Positions 1-7,599 of a stretch of DNA of 12,263 bases are shown here, one piece after another. Source of the DNA: Treponema sp. GTDB lineage: Bacteria; Spirochaetota; Spirochaetia; Treponematales; Breznakiellaceae. The DNA lies in assembly GCA_031284195.1 (NCBI GenBank), contig JAITAI010000266.1:1-12263 (forward strand), given 5' to 3'. The notes under the pieces were generated by a model. That model saw only the letters and a program-made list of their open reading frames with translations, did not search any database and was not told the origin of the DNA. Every line of letters starts with the position of its first letter. The stretch's first letter is position 1. The translations under genes and the position numbers were made by a program.

Positions 1-38
1 GAATTTTTATATGCGTTTATCCTGGTACTGGGGTAGGC

Positions 39-50
39 AGCGGATCCGCT
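39..50. repeat. 12-bp perfect palindrome upstream of the cyclase gene
   Basis: AGCGGATCCGCT reads the same on both strands. It lies about 20 bases upstream of the candidate -35 box of the cyclase gene, so it could be an operator. It is not followed by a T-run, so it does not look like a terminator. Positions 1-105 contain no supported gene. The function is unknown and chance is possible. Confidence 0.25.
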
Positions 51-69
51 AGTTAATTAGAACTACGTA

Positions 70-99
70 TTGAGTAATCCGAGGCTTCTTGACTATACT
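70..99 (+). promoter_or_regulatory. Candidate sigma70-type promoter of the cyclase gene
   Basis: TTGAGT (70-75) and TATACT (94-99) are separated by 18 bases. Each box differs from the consensus by one or two positions. Transcription would begin near 106, which is the GTG assigned as the start codon, so the message would have almost no leader. This is a pattern match only. Confidence 0.4.
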
Positions 100-105
100 A
101 AATAG

Positions 106-1764
106 GTGAAGATTAGAGTCAAAATACTCTTAGTGGTTCTGCCTCTTTTAACGGTCGCTGTGATCATGGTGGGGTTTTCATCTTATTTGCTTGCTTCGGC
201 ATCGGTTAATCGCTTAGCCGTGGATTTTTTGGATCTTATGGCCGAAGAGGTCAGAAACTATGCCGATGGCCAGTGGAATCTGCTGGTAGATAATAACATA
301 ACCGAAGACCCCTTGATGGAGAATGCCGCCAAGCGTGCGGTGGAAAGTTTTTCCTGGGGGATATTGAGGAGTGAGACCCAAGTCATCTTTGCCCTGGATA
401 CTGAGGGTATGGTGGATATGCAAGCAGGCCTCGGCTCCCTTTCCTCAGAAGAACGAGAGGGCCTTATGGTCTATGGGGCAGGGAACAGCCGGGACTTCAT
501 CACCGTCAAAGTTGGGGGAATCACCCGAGTTGCCTATACCATCCCCTTTACCCCCTTCTCTTGGCAGCTTTTTATTACCGAAGAACGGAGCCGGTTTTAT
601 GGAACCATAGAACAGATCTTTAGAACAACCCTGTATATCCTTATAGGTACCCTGATTGCGGGTATTCTTATCCTTTTTATCATGGCCCGGTATTTGACCA
701 ACCCCATGGAAGCATTGGTTAAAGCTATGTGGAATATCATAGAATCCAATAACTTGAACGAATCGGTACGGGTGTATTACAACGATGAGATTGGACAGCT
801 TTCCGAAACCTTTAATCTGATGCTACAGAACCTTTCCATTGCCTATGAACAGGTTAAACAGTATGCTTTTGATGCTGCAGTAGCTCAGAAACGGGAGATG
901 AAAATCCGCAATGTGTTTCAGTTGTATGTTCCCAAAGATGTGATTGAAGAAGTGTTTGTCAATCCCGAAAAAATGCTTATCGGTAATAACCGGGAAATAG
1001 CGGTTCTTTTCTCAGATATCCGGAGTTTTACCACCATCTCCGAACGTATGGCCCCGGATGATTTGGTTAATTCTTTGAACCGGTATTTTTCGATAATGGT
1101 GAATATCATCATGGATCGAGGCGGGGTGGTAGATAAGTATATCGGAGACGCGATTATGGCTATTTTCGGCGCCCCGGTATCCCATGAAAACGATGCTCTT
1201 TCTTCAGTATTGGTAGGACTTGAGATGATGGACCGGCTTAAAGATTTTAATGACCTTCAAAAAAGGTTCGGTGCACCGGAATTTCACATCGGCGTGGGGA
1301 TCAACTATGGCATAGTAACCGTGGGCAATATCGGCTGCGATAAGAAAATGAACTACACCGTTATTGGAGACCCGGTAAACCTCGCCTCCCGCTTGGAAGG
1401 ACTTACCAAAAAATACCAAGAGCCCGTGCTCTTTTCTGAAGGGGTCTATGTAAGAATTGCCCAAGAGCTGCCCTGCCGAGTCATGGATCGGGTGGCGGTC
1501 AAGGGTAAGACCCAGGGGGTTCCCATCTTTACCAGTCGATTGAGCTTAAGCGATGAGGAAAAAGTGGCATGGAAATACCATGAGGAGGCGGTTGAGTGGT
1601 ATTATAAGCGGGAATTTCAAAAAGCCCTTTCGGGATTTCAACGGGTCCTCAGCATACTTCCTAAGGACCCTGCAGCGCTTCGTTTTCAGGAACGCTGTTA
1701 TCGTTATAACACCACGCCTCCTCCTGAGGACTGGGACGGGGTTGAGGTTATGACGGAAAAATGA
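106..1764 (+). CDS. Membrane-anchored class III adenylate cyclase (HAMP plus cyclase domain)
   Basis: This is a 552-residue sensor cyclase predicted to convert ATP to cAMP at the inner face of the membrane. Transmembrane helix 1 spans about residues 6-30. An extracytoplasmic sensor region spans about 31-172 and helix 2 about 175-197. A HAMP linker covers about 198-250, and the class III cyclase domain covers about 297-475. Both metal aspartates are present (D304 in FSDIRSFTT, D348 in KYIGDA). The base-selecting pair is K344 and T418 (NYTVIG), a Lys/Thr pair typical of class IIIb adenylate cyclases. The transition-state pair N425/R429 is also present, so the enzyme should be active. The tail (about 483-535) is a TPR-like helical pair. 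The GTG start directly follows an in-frame TAG and has no Shine-Dalgarno sequence. It was kept because later starts would remove helix 1. The signal sensed is unknown. The gene converges on the coiled-coil gene. Confidence 0.92.
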   Translation: MKIRVKILLVVLPLLTVAVIMVGFSSYLLASASVNRLAVDFLDLMAEEVRNYADGQWNLLVDNNITEDPLMENAAKRAVESFSWGILRSETQVIFALDTEGMVDMQAGLGSLSSEEREGLMVYGAGNSRDFITVKVGGITRVAYTIPFTPFSWQLFITEERSRFYGTIEQIFRTTLYILIGTLIAGILILFIMARYLTNPMEALVKAMWNIIESNNLNESVRVYYNDEIGQLSETFNLMLQNLSIAYEQVKQYAFDAAVAQKREMKIRNVFQLYVPKDVIEEVFVNPEKMLIGNNREIAVLFSDIRSFTTISERMAPDDLVNSLNRYFSIMVNIIMDRGGVVDKYIGDAIMAIFGAPVSHENDALSSVLVGLEMMDRLKDFNDLQKRFGAPEFHIGVGINYGIVTVGNIGCDKKMNYTVIGDPVNLASRLEGLTKKYQEPVLFSEGVYVRIAQELPCRVMDRVAVKGKTQGVPIFTSRLSLSDEEKVAWKYHEEAVEWYYKREFQKALSGFQRVLSILPKDPAALRFQERCYRYNTTPPPEDWDGVEVMTEK

Positions 1765-1773
1765 TAATGACCC

Positions 1774-3918
1774 CTAAAGGCGACTTAAAAGCATCGTGAT
1801 TAAGTTACTGATATGGGGATCCGAGCTGTATCGTTCACGAATACCTTCCAGATACTTGATTCTAATGTCGTGCTGGGGGATCCGTAAAGCCGTTTCAATA
1901 ATACCGGTGGCATTAGCAATACCCTCTTGATACACATTCTGAGAAAGTTGCCTGTTGAAATCCATAAGCCGATCTAAAAAGCCTGGGAAAGTCTGGTCTA
2001 CTTCCGGCGTATCCAAGAAATACTCCATATCCGCGATCCCTCCGGGGGTGGCAGCGTACCGGGTATAAGCATTGGTAAGGGCTATATAGATATTCGCCGT
2101 GTCGGCTGTTTTATTTACTTCCTTGTTAGCCTGCGCCAAGGCGCTCACTTGTTCCGCTATGCGTTGATTTAGCCGCCGGTTATCCTCCTCCAACGCGGTA
2201 AGCTGGCTTTGGTACTCCCCTGCAATCCTCTGGTTTTGATCTGCCAAGGTTTGAGTTAATTCCTGATTTACCTGAGTAAGATGGGCATTATCCGCTTCTA
2301 GACGGGTAATACGGCCTTCTAGGTCCGCTTTATCCGTCATCCCGGTACGGTCTTGATCTGCTAAGGCTTGAGTCAATTCCTGATTTACCTGGGTAAGGCG
2401 GGTCTTATCCTCCTCTAGACGGGTAATACGAGCTTCTATATCCGCTTTATCCGTCATCCTAGTGCGGTCTTGCTCTGCTAAGGCTCGAGTTAATTCCTGA
2501 TTTACCTGAGTAAGGCGGGTAATACGGCCTTCTAGGTCCGCTTTATCCGTCATCCTGGTACGGTCTTGCTCTGCTAAAGCTTGAGTCAATTCCTGATTCG
2601 CCTGGGTAAGGCGGGCATTATCCGCTTCTAGACGGGTAATACGGCCTTCTCGATCAGTTATGTCAGCTTCCCGAGCGATGCCCTGATCTGCCAGGGCCCG
2701 GGATAATTCTTGAGATACCTGGGTAAGGCGGGCATTATCCACTGAAAGGTGGGCAATTTGAGCTTCCAGATCGGCGGTGATCTGAGGGTTCGGTTCTCCT
2801 GGGCTATTAAGTTCGGTTCTGGCTATCCGGGCTAAAGCACCGGCTAAATACATATCTAAGCTACGCCGTTGGGAAGAAAGACGCTCTTCCGGGACTTCTT
2901 CAAGGTACCGCATCAGCGATTCCGCTTGTACCAGGGCGTCTCTGTAGTGTTCTTGTTCCAAACTGGTCCGGATGGTAGAATACATCCCGATAATGTGATT
3001 ATCTCTCAACAGGGCTTGCTGCTGCTGTTCCTGGAATAATACCAGCTTGGTCCTGGCTTCTTCTAAAGCGGCGCTTATTTCCAAGTCAGGGGCAGTCTTC
3101 ATAGCCGTACCAGCTTCCATATTGAGACGGAGCTGATTCTCATTTTGGGCTAATGTCTCCTTAATGAACCGCCGTTCCTCATTAAGGTTCTTTAAATCTT
3201 GCTGATACTTATCCTGGAGCTGCTGATAATTCACCCGGGCCGCTTGCCGTTCCGCTTCAAGCTGGATCCGGTATCTATCCAATGCTGCCTGATAATACGC
3301 AAATCGTTTCTGTTCATAGGCGGCCAATAATGCTTCAGTATTTTCTACTGAAATCCCGGTGGAGATAAGCCGTTTCCGTTCAGTTGCCAGATCCTGGTCT
3401 AAGCGGGTTTGCAGTTCTCTTTCCCGCTGCTTATACAGGGCTTCGAACTTATTGACCGCTGTAAGTTCCTCTGTTTTAAGGGAAGCTAATTGTCTTCGTA
3501 TTGCTTCTATTTCCTGTTCCTTCTCAGAAAGGCGTAACTCCGAATCCTGCCGCATTTGCTGGATAAGCTGACCTTCCACTGAAGTGAATCTCTCCTCATA
3601 AGTCGATTGCACCCTATCCCCGGTAACGACCTGGCTAATAAATATCAGGACACCAGCCGCTATTCCCAACATAAAACCATTAACCGCTAGAGGAAATACG
3701 ATCCCATTCTTAGTGGGAGTTATTTTGAGTTCTTTCGACCCGAGGGAGATACGATTCTTACGGCTCAGGGTCTCAATATGGGCTTGTATTTCTTGAGCAT
3801 CTTCGCCATCAATGCCATAGGCTTCAATCGCCTGCTCAGGATATGAAAAATCAATAACATGGGGAGATACAACATATCCTTTTACCTGATGTGCCCGATA
3901 CAATAAACTCTTTTTCAT
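1774..3918 (-). CDS. One-pass membrane coiled-coil protein, function unknown
   Basis: I do not recognise this 714-residue protein. The first 70 residues are soluble and probably cytoplasmic. A single hydrophobic helix lies at about 72-98. Then follows a very long charged coiled coil (about 110-600), rich in Glu, Gln, Arg and Leu, and a compact helical C-terminal part (about 605-714). Residues 384-571 are five tandem copies of a 39-residue unit. I chose the ATG at 3918 because AGGGGGG precedes it at good spacing. The frame stays open 70 codons further upstream, to 4128, but that stretch has no ribosome site and a composition unlike the rest. A 9-bp hairpin directly abuts the ribosome site. A structural, secretion-scaffold or cell-division role is conceivable for such an architecture, but nothing here proves one. 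Its stop is 9 bases from that of the convergent cyclase gene. Confidence 0.85.
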   Translation of the reverse strand: MKKSLLYRAHQVKGYVVSPHVIDFSYPEQAIEAYGIDGEDAQEIQAHIETLSRKNRISLGSKELKITPTKNGIVFPLAVNGFMLGIAAGVLIFISQVVTGDRVQSTYEERFTSVEGQLIQQMRQDSELRLSEKEQEIEAIRRQLASLKTEELTAVNKFEALYKQRERELQTRLDQDLATERKRLISTGISVENTEALLAAYEQKRFAYYQAALDRYRIQLEAERQAARVNYQQLQDKYQQDLKNLNEERRFIKETLAQNENQLRLNMEAGTAMKTAPDLEISAALEEARTKLVLFQEQQQQALLRDNHIIGMYSTIRTSLEQEHYRDALVQAESLMRYLEEVPEERLSSQRRSLDMYLAGALARIARTELNSPGEPNPQITADLEAQIAHLSVDNARLTQVSQELSRALADQGIAREADITDREGRITRLEADNARLTQANQELTQALAEQDRTRMTDKADLEGRITRLTQVNQELTRALAEQDRTRMTDKADIEARITRLEEDKTRLTQVNQELTQALADQDRTGMTDKADLEGRITRLEADNAHLTQVNQELTQTLADQNQRIAGEYQSQLTALEEDNRRLNQRIAEQVSALAQANKEVNKTADTANIYIALTNAYTRYAATPGGIADMEYFLDTPEVDQTFPGFLDRLMDFNRQLSQNVYQEGIANATGIIETALRIPQHDIRIKYLEGIRERYSSDPHISNLITMLLSRL
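2206..2769 (-). repeat. Five tandem 117-bp coding repeats in the coiled-coil gene
   Basis: The units, in reading order, are 2653-2769, 2536-2652, 2440-2535, 2323-2439 and about 2206-2322. Their translations share ITRLEADNARLTQ, NQELTQALAEQD and MTDKAD blocks. The middle unit is 96 bp because it lacks exactly 21 bp (seven residues). The second to fifth units are close at DNA level, while the first is more diverged, so the array probably grew by recent slippage or unequal crossing-over. Confidence 0.85.
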
Positions 3919-3928
3919 CGGAACCCCC

Positions 3929-3950
3929 CTGATTCGGGCAGCCGAATCAG
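3929..3950 (-). promoter_or_regulatory. Perfect 9-bp hairpin abutting the coiled-coil gene's ribosome site
   Basis: CTGATTCGG and CCGAATCAG form a perfect 9-bp stem around a 4-base loop. On the minus strand the final AG of the stem runs directly into the GGGGG of the Shine-Dalgarno sequence, about ten bases before the ATG at 3918. It could be an RNA hairpin that modulates initiation, or a DNA operator for a dimeric repressor. The structure is read directly; the role is inferred. Confidence 0.5.
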
Positions 3951-4157
3951 ATTCTTTTGATATATTCCGTTGATAATACAACACTGCAGTACGGCGGAGA
4001 AAACTTTTTTTAACCATCTTTTTCCTCAATCCTATAGAGCTGCAGTCTACAGCCCCAGTATGCTTCCCGAGTGCTTTTATAGGTACCATCCTAAAACCGC
4101 TAAAATTTCCATACCGGTATAAAACCATCTCGACAAACAGATTATTTCTTCATATAC

Positions 4158-4188
4158 TTGAATACATACTACTTTATAGTTGTATTAT
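4158..4188 (+). promoter_or_regulatory. Weak candidate promoter for the 5'-nucleotidase gene
   Basis: TTGAAT (4158-4163) is followed by TGTATT (4181, spacer 17) or TATTAT (4183-4188, spacer 19). The region is AT-rich and lies 25-55 bases before the ATG at 4213. The 3951-4212 gap separates two divergent genes and must hold both promoters. I see no convincing minus-strand promoter there and no RNA gene. Confidence 0.3.
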
Positions 4189-4212
4189 ATCTCTTTTTCG
4201 GAGGACGTCAAG

Positions 4213-5907
4213 ATGAAACTTAAGTATCCCTTACTGTTGGTGGCTTTTTTAGTATCCTTCATGAATTTGCCACTTTTTGCAAGACCCGTATCGGAAAATG
4301 AGCTTTCCAACATGATACGCACAAGACAACGGGAGGTGTTCACCCGGACTCAAAGCGCCCAGGCTCAGCCAGCCAAGCCTAGCCAAACCACGCCCAGTCC
4401 AGCGGCCCCATCCCCTCAAGGGACCCAGTCGGTACAACCTATCCAGTCTGGACAATCGAAGACGTATGAACTCATCCTGCTTCATACTAATGACCACCAT
4501 GGTGCGATACTTCCCAACAACGGCCGTGGGGGACTTGCCTGGCGATCCGCGTATATTAAAGCCATCAAGGCCTTTAATCCTCAAGTCTTGTTGATTGACG
4601 CAGGAGATATCAATACCGGAACCGCCCTTTCCAATATGTTTAGGGCAGAGCCGGATATTCTTGCGTATAACCTCATGGGTTATGACGCGGTGATTCCGGG
4701 AAACCATGAATTTGATAAGGACCTGGAGCAGTTGCAGGGTCAGGGGGAATTGGTTAAGTTTCCGGTTATCACCTCTAATATCAAGACCTCGGACGGCGCC
4801 TATCTAGGGGTTCCTTATGTGGTAAAACAATACGATGGGTTTACCGTAGGACTGTTCGGTATTACTACCTTGCGGACCCAGGTAATTGCCAGTCCAGATC
4901 CGAGCCTCCAGTTCATCAACGAGATCGATGCTGCCCGGGAAATGGTGGATATTTTGAGGAATCAAGAGCAGGTTGACCTTGTTATCGGCATCACTCACAT
5001 CGGAGACGTGAAAGAAGCACCGGATCATATTACTTCTCCGGAATTGGCCGCTGCAGTTCCCGGCATTGATATCATCGTGGACGGTCATTCCCATTCCTTC
5101 TTTGAGGAGCCCCTCAAGGTGGATAATACCTACATCGTCAGCGCCCATGAATGGGGAAGATATATAGGTCAGGGGAAATTGTCTGTGGAGCAGGGAAAAC
5201 TGGTGGATTTTTTCTGGATGCCCATGGAAATTGCCCAGGATCGGGAAATAACCGATATGTTGAACCCTTACTTGACCAAGGCTGACGAAAGCCTCAAAGA
5301 GGTAGTGGGACAAGCGACGGATGAGTTCGTGATCGGTAACCGCTTACCCCGGAAGGTGGAATCCCCCCTGGGAAACGCAATCTGTGACGCTATGGTCTGG
5401 TATTTCCAAACGATCTACAACCAAGCTCTAGACTTTGCCTTCATTAATGGGGGCAATATTCGGGCGGGCATTCCTACGGGCCTCATCACCCGGGAACAAG
5501 TCCTTACGGTCCTTCCCTTTGAGAATTACCTTTACCTCGTCTCCCTCAAGGGTTCTGATATCATCGATTTGTTCACGTTCATCGCCTCCATACCCCAGGG
5601 AAATGGGGGCTGGGCCCAGGTATCTCAGGAAGTACGGTACACCATTGACTATACCCAAGGCACCGGTATCCTCAAAAACTTGACCATTCACAATGAACCG
5701 GTTGATCCCGACAGGATGTACCGGTTCTGTACTAACAGTTATCTCCTGGACGGAGGGGACGGATATACGATCCTCGGTAAGGCCCAAGAACCTTTTAACA
5801 CCTCCCTGATAGATTCCTGGGTGGTCCTAGAAGCGTTGCAAGCGGTGGGTACCATTTCCCCTGAAACCGACGAACGGATTACCGTTCTAGGCGGGGTGAA
5901 GGAATAA
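4213..5907 (+). CDS. ushA: Exported 5'-nucleotidase / cyclic-nucleotide phosphodiesterase (UshA type)
   Basis: This 564-residue metallophosphoesterase is predicted to dephosphorylate nucleotides (or 2',3'-cyclic nucleotides) in the periplasm for nucleoside salvage. A type I signal peptide covers residues 1-23, with cleavage after LFA and no lipobox cysteine. A Pro/Gln/Ser-rich linker spans about 44-82. The N-terminal metallophosphatase domain carries the expected ligands: D94 and H96 (TNDHHG), D132 (DAGD), N164 and H165 (GNHEFD), H262 (THIG), and H292/H294 (GHSH). The C-terminal substrate domain has NGGNIR (412-417), PFENY (435-439) and GGDGY (514-518), the substrate-arginine and base-stacking motifs. 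GGAGGA, seven bases before the ATG at 4213, fixes the start; an upstream in-frame start at 4180 lacks a ribosome site. E. coli UshA-like enzymes have similar length and order. The exact substrate cannot be read from sequence. The gene diverges from the coiled-coil gene. Confidence 0.9.
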   Translation: MKLKYPLLLVAFLVSFMNLPLFARPVSENELSNMIRTRQREVFTRTQSAQAQPAKPSQTTPSPAAPSPQGTQSVQPIQSGQSKTYELILLHTNDHHGAILPNNGRGGLAWRSAYIKAIKAFNPQVLLIDAGDINTGTALSNMFRAEPDILAYNLMGYDAVIPGNHEFDKDLEQLQGQGELVKFPVITSNIKTSDGAYLGVPYVVKQYDGFTVGLFGITTLRTQVIASPDPSLQFINEIDAAREMVDILRNQEQVDLVIGITHIGDVKEAPDHITSPELAAAVPGIDIIVDGHSHSFFEEPLKVDNTYIVSAHEWGRYIGQGKLSVEQGKLVDFFWMPMEIAQDREITDMLNPYLTKADESLKEVVGQATDEFVIGNRLPRKVESPLGNAICDAMVWYFQTIYNQALDFAFINGGNIRAGIPTGLITREQVLTVLPFENYLYLVSLKGSDIIDLFTFIASIPQGNGGWAQVSQEVRYTIDYTQGTGILKNLTIHNEPVDPDRMYRFCTNSYLLDGGDGYTILGKAQEPFNTSLIDSWVVLEALQAVGTISPETDERITVLGGVKE

Positions 5908-5980
5908 TTTTCCAACCTAGTAACGGCGGGGTCAAGGGCTTTCGGCCCGCTTCTAAAGGCGAAGGCTTGGTCTGTTCCCG

Positions 5981-6017
5981 CCCTTGCGAAGGGTCTGTGA
6001 CCCTATGCTGACCCTAT
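5981..6017. repeat. Overlapping small hairpins and a 9-bp direct repeat after the 5'-nucleotidase gene
   Basis: CCCTT-GCG-AAGGG (5981-5993) and GGGTC-TGT-GACCC (5991-6003) share the GGG at 5991-5993, so only one can form at a time. TGACCCTAT occurs twice with an 11-base period (about 5998-6006 and 6009-6017). Neither hairpin is followed by a T-run. Positions 5908-6027 hold no gene that I can support. Confidence 0.35.
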
Positions 6018-6027
6018 AAGGATGTTT

Positions 6028-6453
6028 CTAAAGCTGCAGGCCATTCCTCAAGGGAGGAATGAGCCGGGCTTTTGAGGCAGACTGAGGGTTTATATTAAAT
6101 AAAGAAAAGGCAGAGAGTACAGACTGTACTACCGGCAATGTTTTAGGCATATCAGGCTGCTGGTTTAATACAATCGTAGTAAGGTCCTCCGAAACTTCCG
6201 TAGTATTGCCATAATCGGCAAGGGTTCTTTTTTATCCCTGCCCTATATTTTTCCTTGCTATGGTTCTTTTTCCTATTTTGGGTATGGCAAAGGGGTACTT
6301 GATTTCCCTGGTGGTTTGCATTGCAGCAAATCAACGCTTTTTATCCCGGCTTAAAGATACATTGACCGCCTCTGAGAAACCCGGCAAAGCCTCCCGGCTT
6401 CCTAGAAAAGCCGCTATACTTCCTGGAGTTGTTTCGATTTTTGTCCCGCTCAT
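6028..6453 (-). pseudogene. Probable broken small gene directly after xdhC
   Basis: An ATG at 6453 lies 4 bases after the xdhC stop, with AGAGGG about eight bases upstream, as expected for a translationally coupled gene. Its frame runs 142 codons to a TAG at 6028-6030. It is interrupted by TGA at 6331-6333 (after 40 codons) and TAA at 6232-6234. The three pieces read as plausible soluble protein, for example IETTPGSIAAFLGSREALPG, TREIKYPFAIPKIGKRTIAR and TLADYGNTTEVSEDLTTIVL. TAA cannot be explained by selenocysteine, so decay is the simplest reading. I do not recognise the family. Alternatively only the 40-residue first piece is real, or the low stop frequency is chance. Confidence 0.35.
6039..6065. 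terminator. 11-bp bulged stem-loop, possible terminator between convergent units
   Basis: GGC plus CATTCCTC (6039-6049) pairs with GAGGAATG (6054-6061) and GCC (6063-6065), with one bulged A and an AAGG loop. On the plus strand it is followed by GGGCTTTT, a poor T-run. It lies where ushA transcription meets the end of the xdhC operon, so it may serve as a weak terminator. It overlaps the 3' end of the broken reading frame. Confidence 0.35.
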
Positions 6454-6457
6454 CGTC

Positions 6458-7492
6458 TCATCCCTCTGATATGGGGTTTGCCCGAGCAAGGATCAGTTCT
6501 CCTGCTATGCTCACTCCAATTTCCGCAGGAGTCTCACTCTTAATCGCCAGTCCAATGGGCGCGTGAACCCGTTTTCCTGCAATGACCTCCTGGGTAAACC
6601 CCAGATCTCTGAGTTTTTCCCGGATGAAGTTAAGTTTTGTTCGGCTCCCGATAATACCGATATACCGTGCAGGAGTCTCCAAAGCGAATGCCGCAGCCTG
6701 AAAATCGCAGCTGTGACTACGGGTTACTACCACCACATAATCCTCTTGGGTAACCTGTACCAGAGCTGGGATAGCGGAGAAATCCCCGAGCAAGGTTTTC
6801 TCCGCATCAGGAAACCGTTCAGGACAGACCAGGCTTTCCCGATCATCAAAGACAATGCAGCGGAAGTCTAGATGGGCCAGCAGCGGCACCAATTCCTGGG
6901 CTACGTGCCCAGCTCCAAATACGTAGACAAAACTAGCCTGCACCAAAGGCTCGGAGAAATAGAGATTTGCACCTTGGCGTATCTGGGTTCCCTGGGGCGT
7001 CAAGAAGGCCTTCGGGTCTTGGGGAACCGAGCCTGTCCACTGGACCAGTCCTGCTTCTCCAACAAGCCCCAAATGTGCAGGTCCCGGCCCTATAACTAGT
7101 TGACTTACCAGCCATAGGTTCTCCCGGGCAGTAAAACACCCTATCCCTGCCTGGATCACCTGGGTAAGACCCCTATCCTCAGGATCCAGATACTGAAAAT
7201 AGACGCTTACATCCCCTCCGCATACCGCCCCTATATCCGCCTCTGCATTGGGATGCAGGAAATAGGCTTGCATCTGAGAGCGTTTTTCTCGAATCAGGGT
7301 TTTGGCTTCTTCTTCAGCTAGATGTTCGGATATACCTCCGCCGATGGTTCCGTAGAGACACCCTTCTGCTCCTACTACCATCCGTGAACCTGCTCCTCGG
7401 GGAGTCGAACCGGTACTGCCTACAATGGTTACCAAAACCAGGGGCTGTTTCCGCAGCAGGGCATCGTATAGTATGGTCAATAATCGTTTCAT
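6458..7492 (-). CDS. xdhC: XdhC/CoxI-family molybdenum hydroxylase maturation factor
   Basis: This 344-residue protein of the XdhC/CoxI family is predicted to bind molybdenum cofactor and promote its sulfuration and insertion into a xanthine-dehydrogenase-type enzyme in the cytoplasm. The N-terminal XdhC_CoxI domain shows GSTGSTPRGAGSRM (25-38), YGTIGGG (47-53) and the family cysteine C91 in GAVCGGDV. The C-terminal Rossmann domain shows VFGAGHVA (191-198), VTRSHSCD (256-263), IGIIGSRTK (278-286) and HAPIGLAIKSETPAEIGVSIAGEL split across 310-333. GAGGAA about seven bases before the ATG at 7492 supports the start. It lies 101 bases after the hydantoinase gene on the same strand, an association also seen in E. 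coli-type purine and hydantoin catabolic clusters. No molybdenum hydroxylase subunit is in the window. The family call is firm; the client enzyme is unknown. Confidence 0.9.
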   Translation of the reverse strand: MKRLLTILYDALLRKQPLVLVTIVGSTGSTPRGAGSRMVVGAEGCLYGTIGGGISEHLAEEEAKTLIREKRSQMQAYFLHPNAEADIGAVCGGDVSVYFQYLDPEDRGLTQVIQAGIGCFTARENLWLVSQLVIGPGPAHLGLVGEAGLVQWTGSVPQDPKAFLTPQGTQIRQGANLYFSEPLVQASFVYVFGAGHVAQELVPLLAHLDFRCIVFDDRESLVCPERFPDAEKTLLGDFSAIPALVQVTQEDYVVVVTRSHSCDFQAAAFALETPARYIGIIGSRTKLNFIREKLRDLGFTQEVIAGKRVHAPIGLAIKSETPAEIGVSIAGELILARANPISEG

Positions 7493-7535
7493 TACGCTTC
7501 CTCAGCCTTTTCCCTTTGTTACGGTTACTATACCG

Positions 7536-7556
7536 GACAGCTTTCTCAAAGCGGTC
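7536..7556. repeat. Hairpin in the gap between the hydantoinase and xdhC genes
   Basis: GACAGCTTT-CTC-AAAGCGGTC folds as a 9-bp stem with one A/G mismatch and a 3-base loop. It lies in the 101-base gap 7493-7593, about 45 bases before the xdhC start. There is no T-run, so it is not a standard terminator. It might mark an RNA processing or stability site that uncouples expression of the two genes. The role is inferred only. Confidence 0.3.
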
Positions 7557-7580
7557 AGATTTTGAAAAACTTCCCGATTT

Positions 7581-7599
7581 CTTTTTATAGAATTTATAG
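7581..7599 (-). repeat. AT-rich motif, copy 1 (doubled CTATAAA)
   Basis: The minus strand reads CTATAAATTCTATAAAAAG, spanning the end of the hydantoinase gene. The same motif minus one base recurs at 9688-9705 ahead of the DUF2284 gene. Both lie upstream of a minus-strand gene. It could be a shared -10-like or operator element, or chance in AT-rich DNA. Confidence 0.3.

Noticed and set aside
3919..4128. 70-codon N-terminal extension of the coiled-coil protein
   Set aside because: There is no ribosome site at 4128 and the composition is unlike the rest. The ATG at 3918 has a strong AGGGGGG site, and the extension would cover the divergent promoter region.
4249..5787. Long minus-strand open frames opposite the 5'-nucleotidase gene
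   Set aside because: They lie wholly within a clear metallophosphoesterase gene, have no ribosome sites and show no recognisable motifs.
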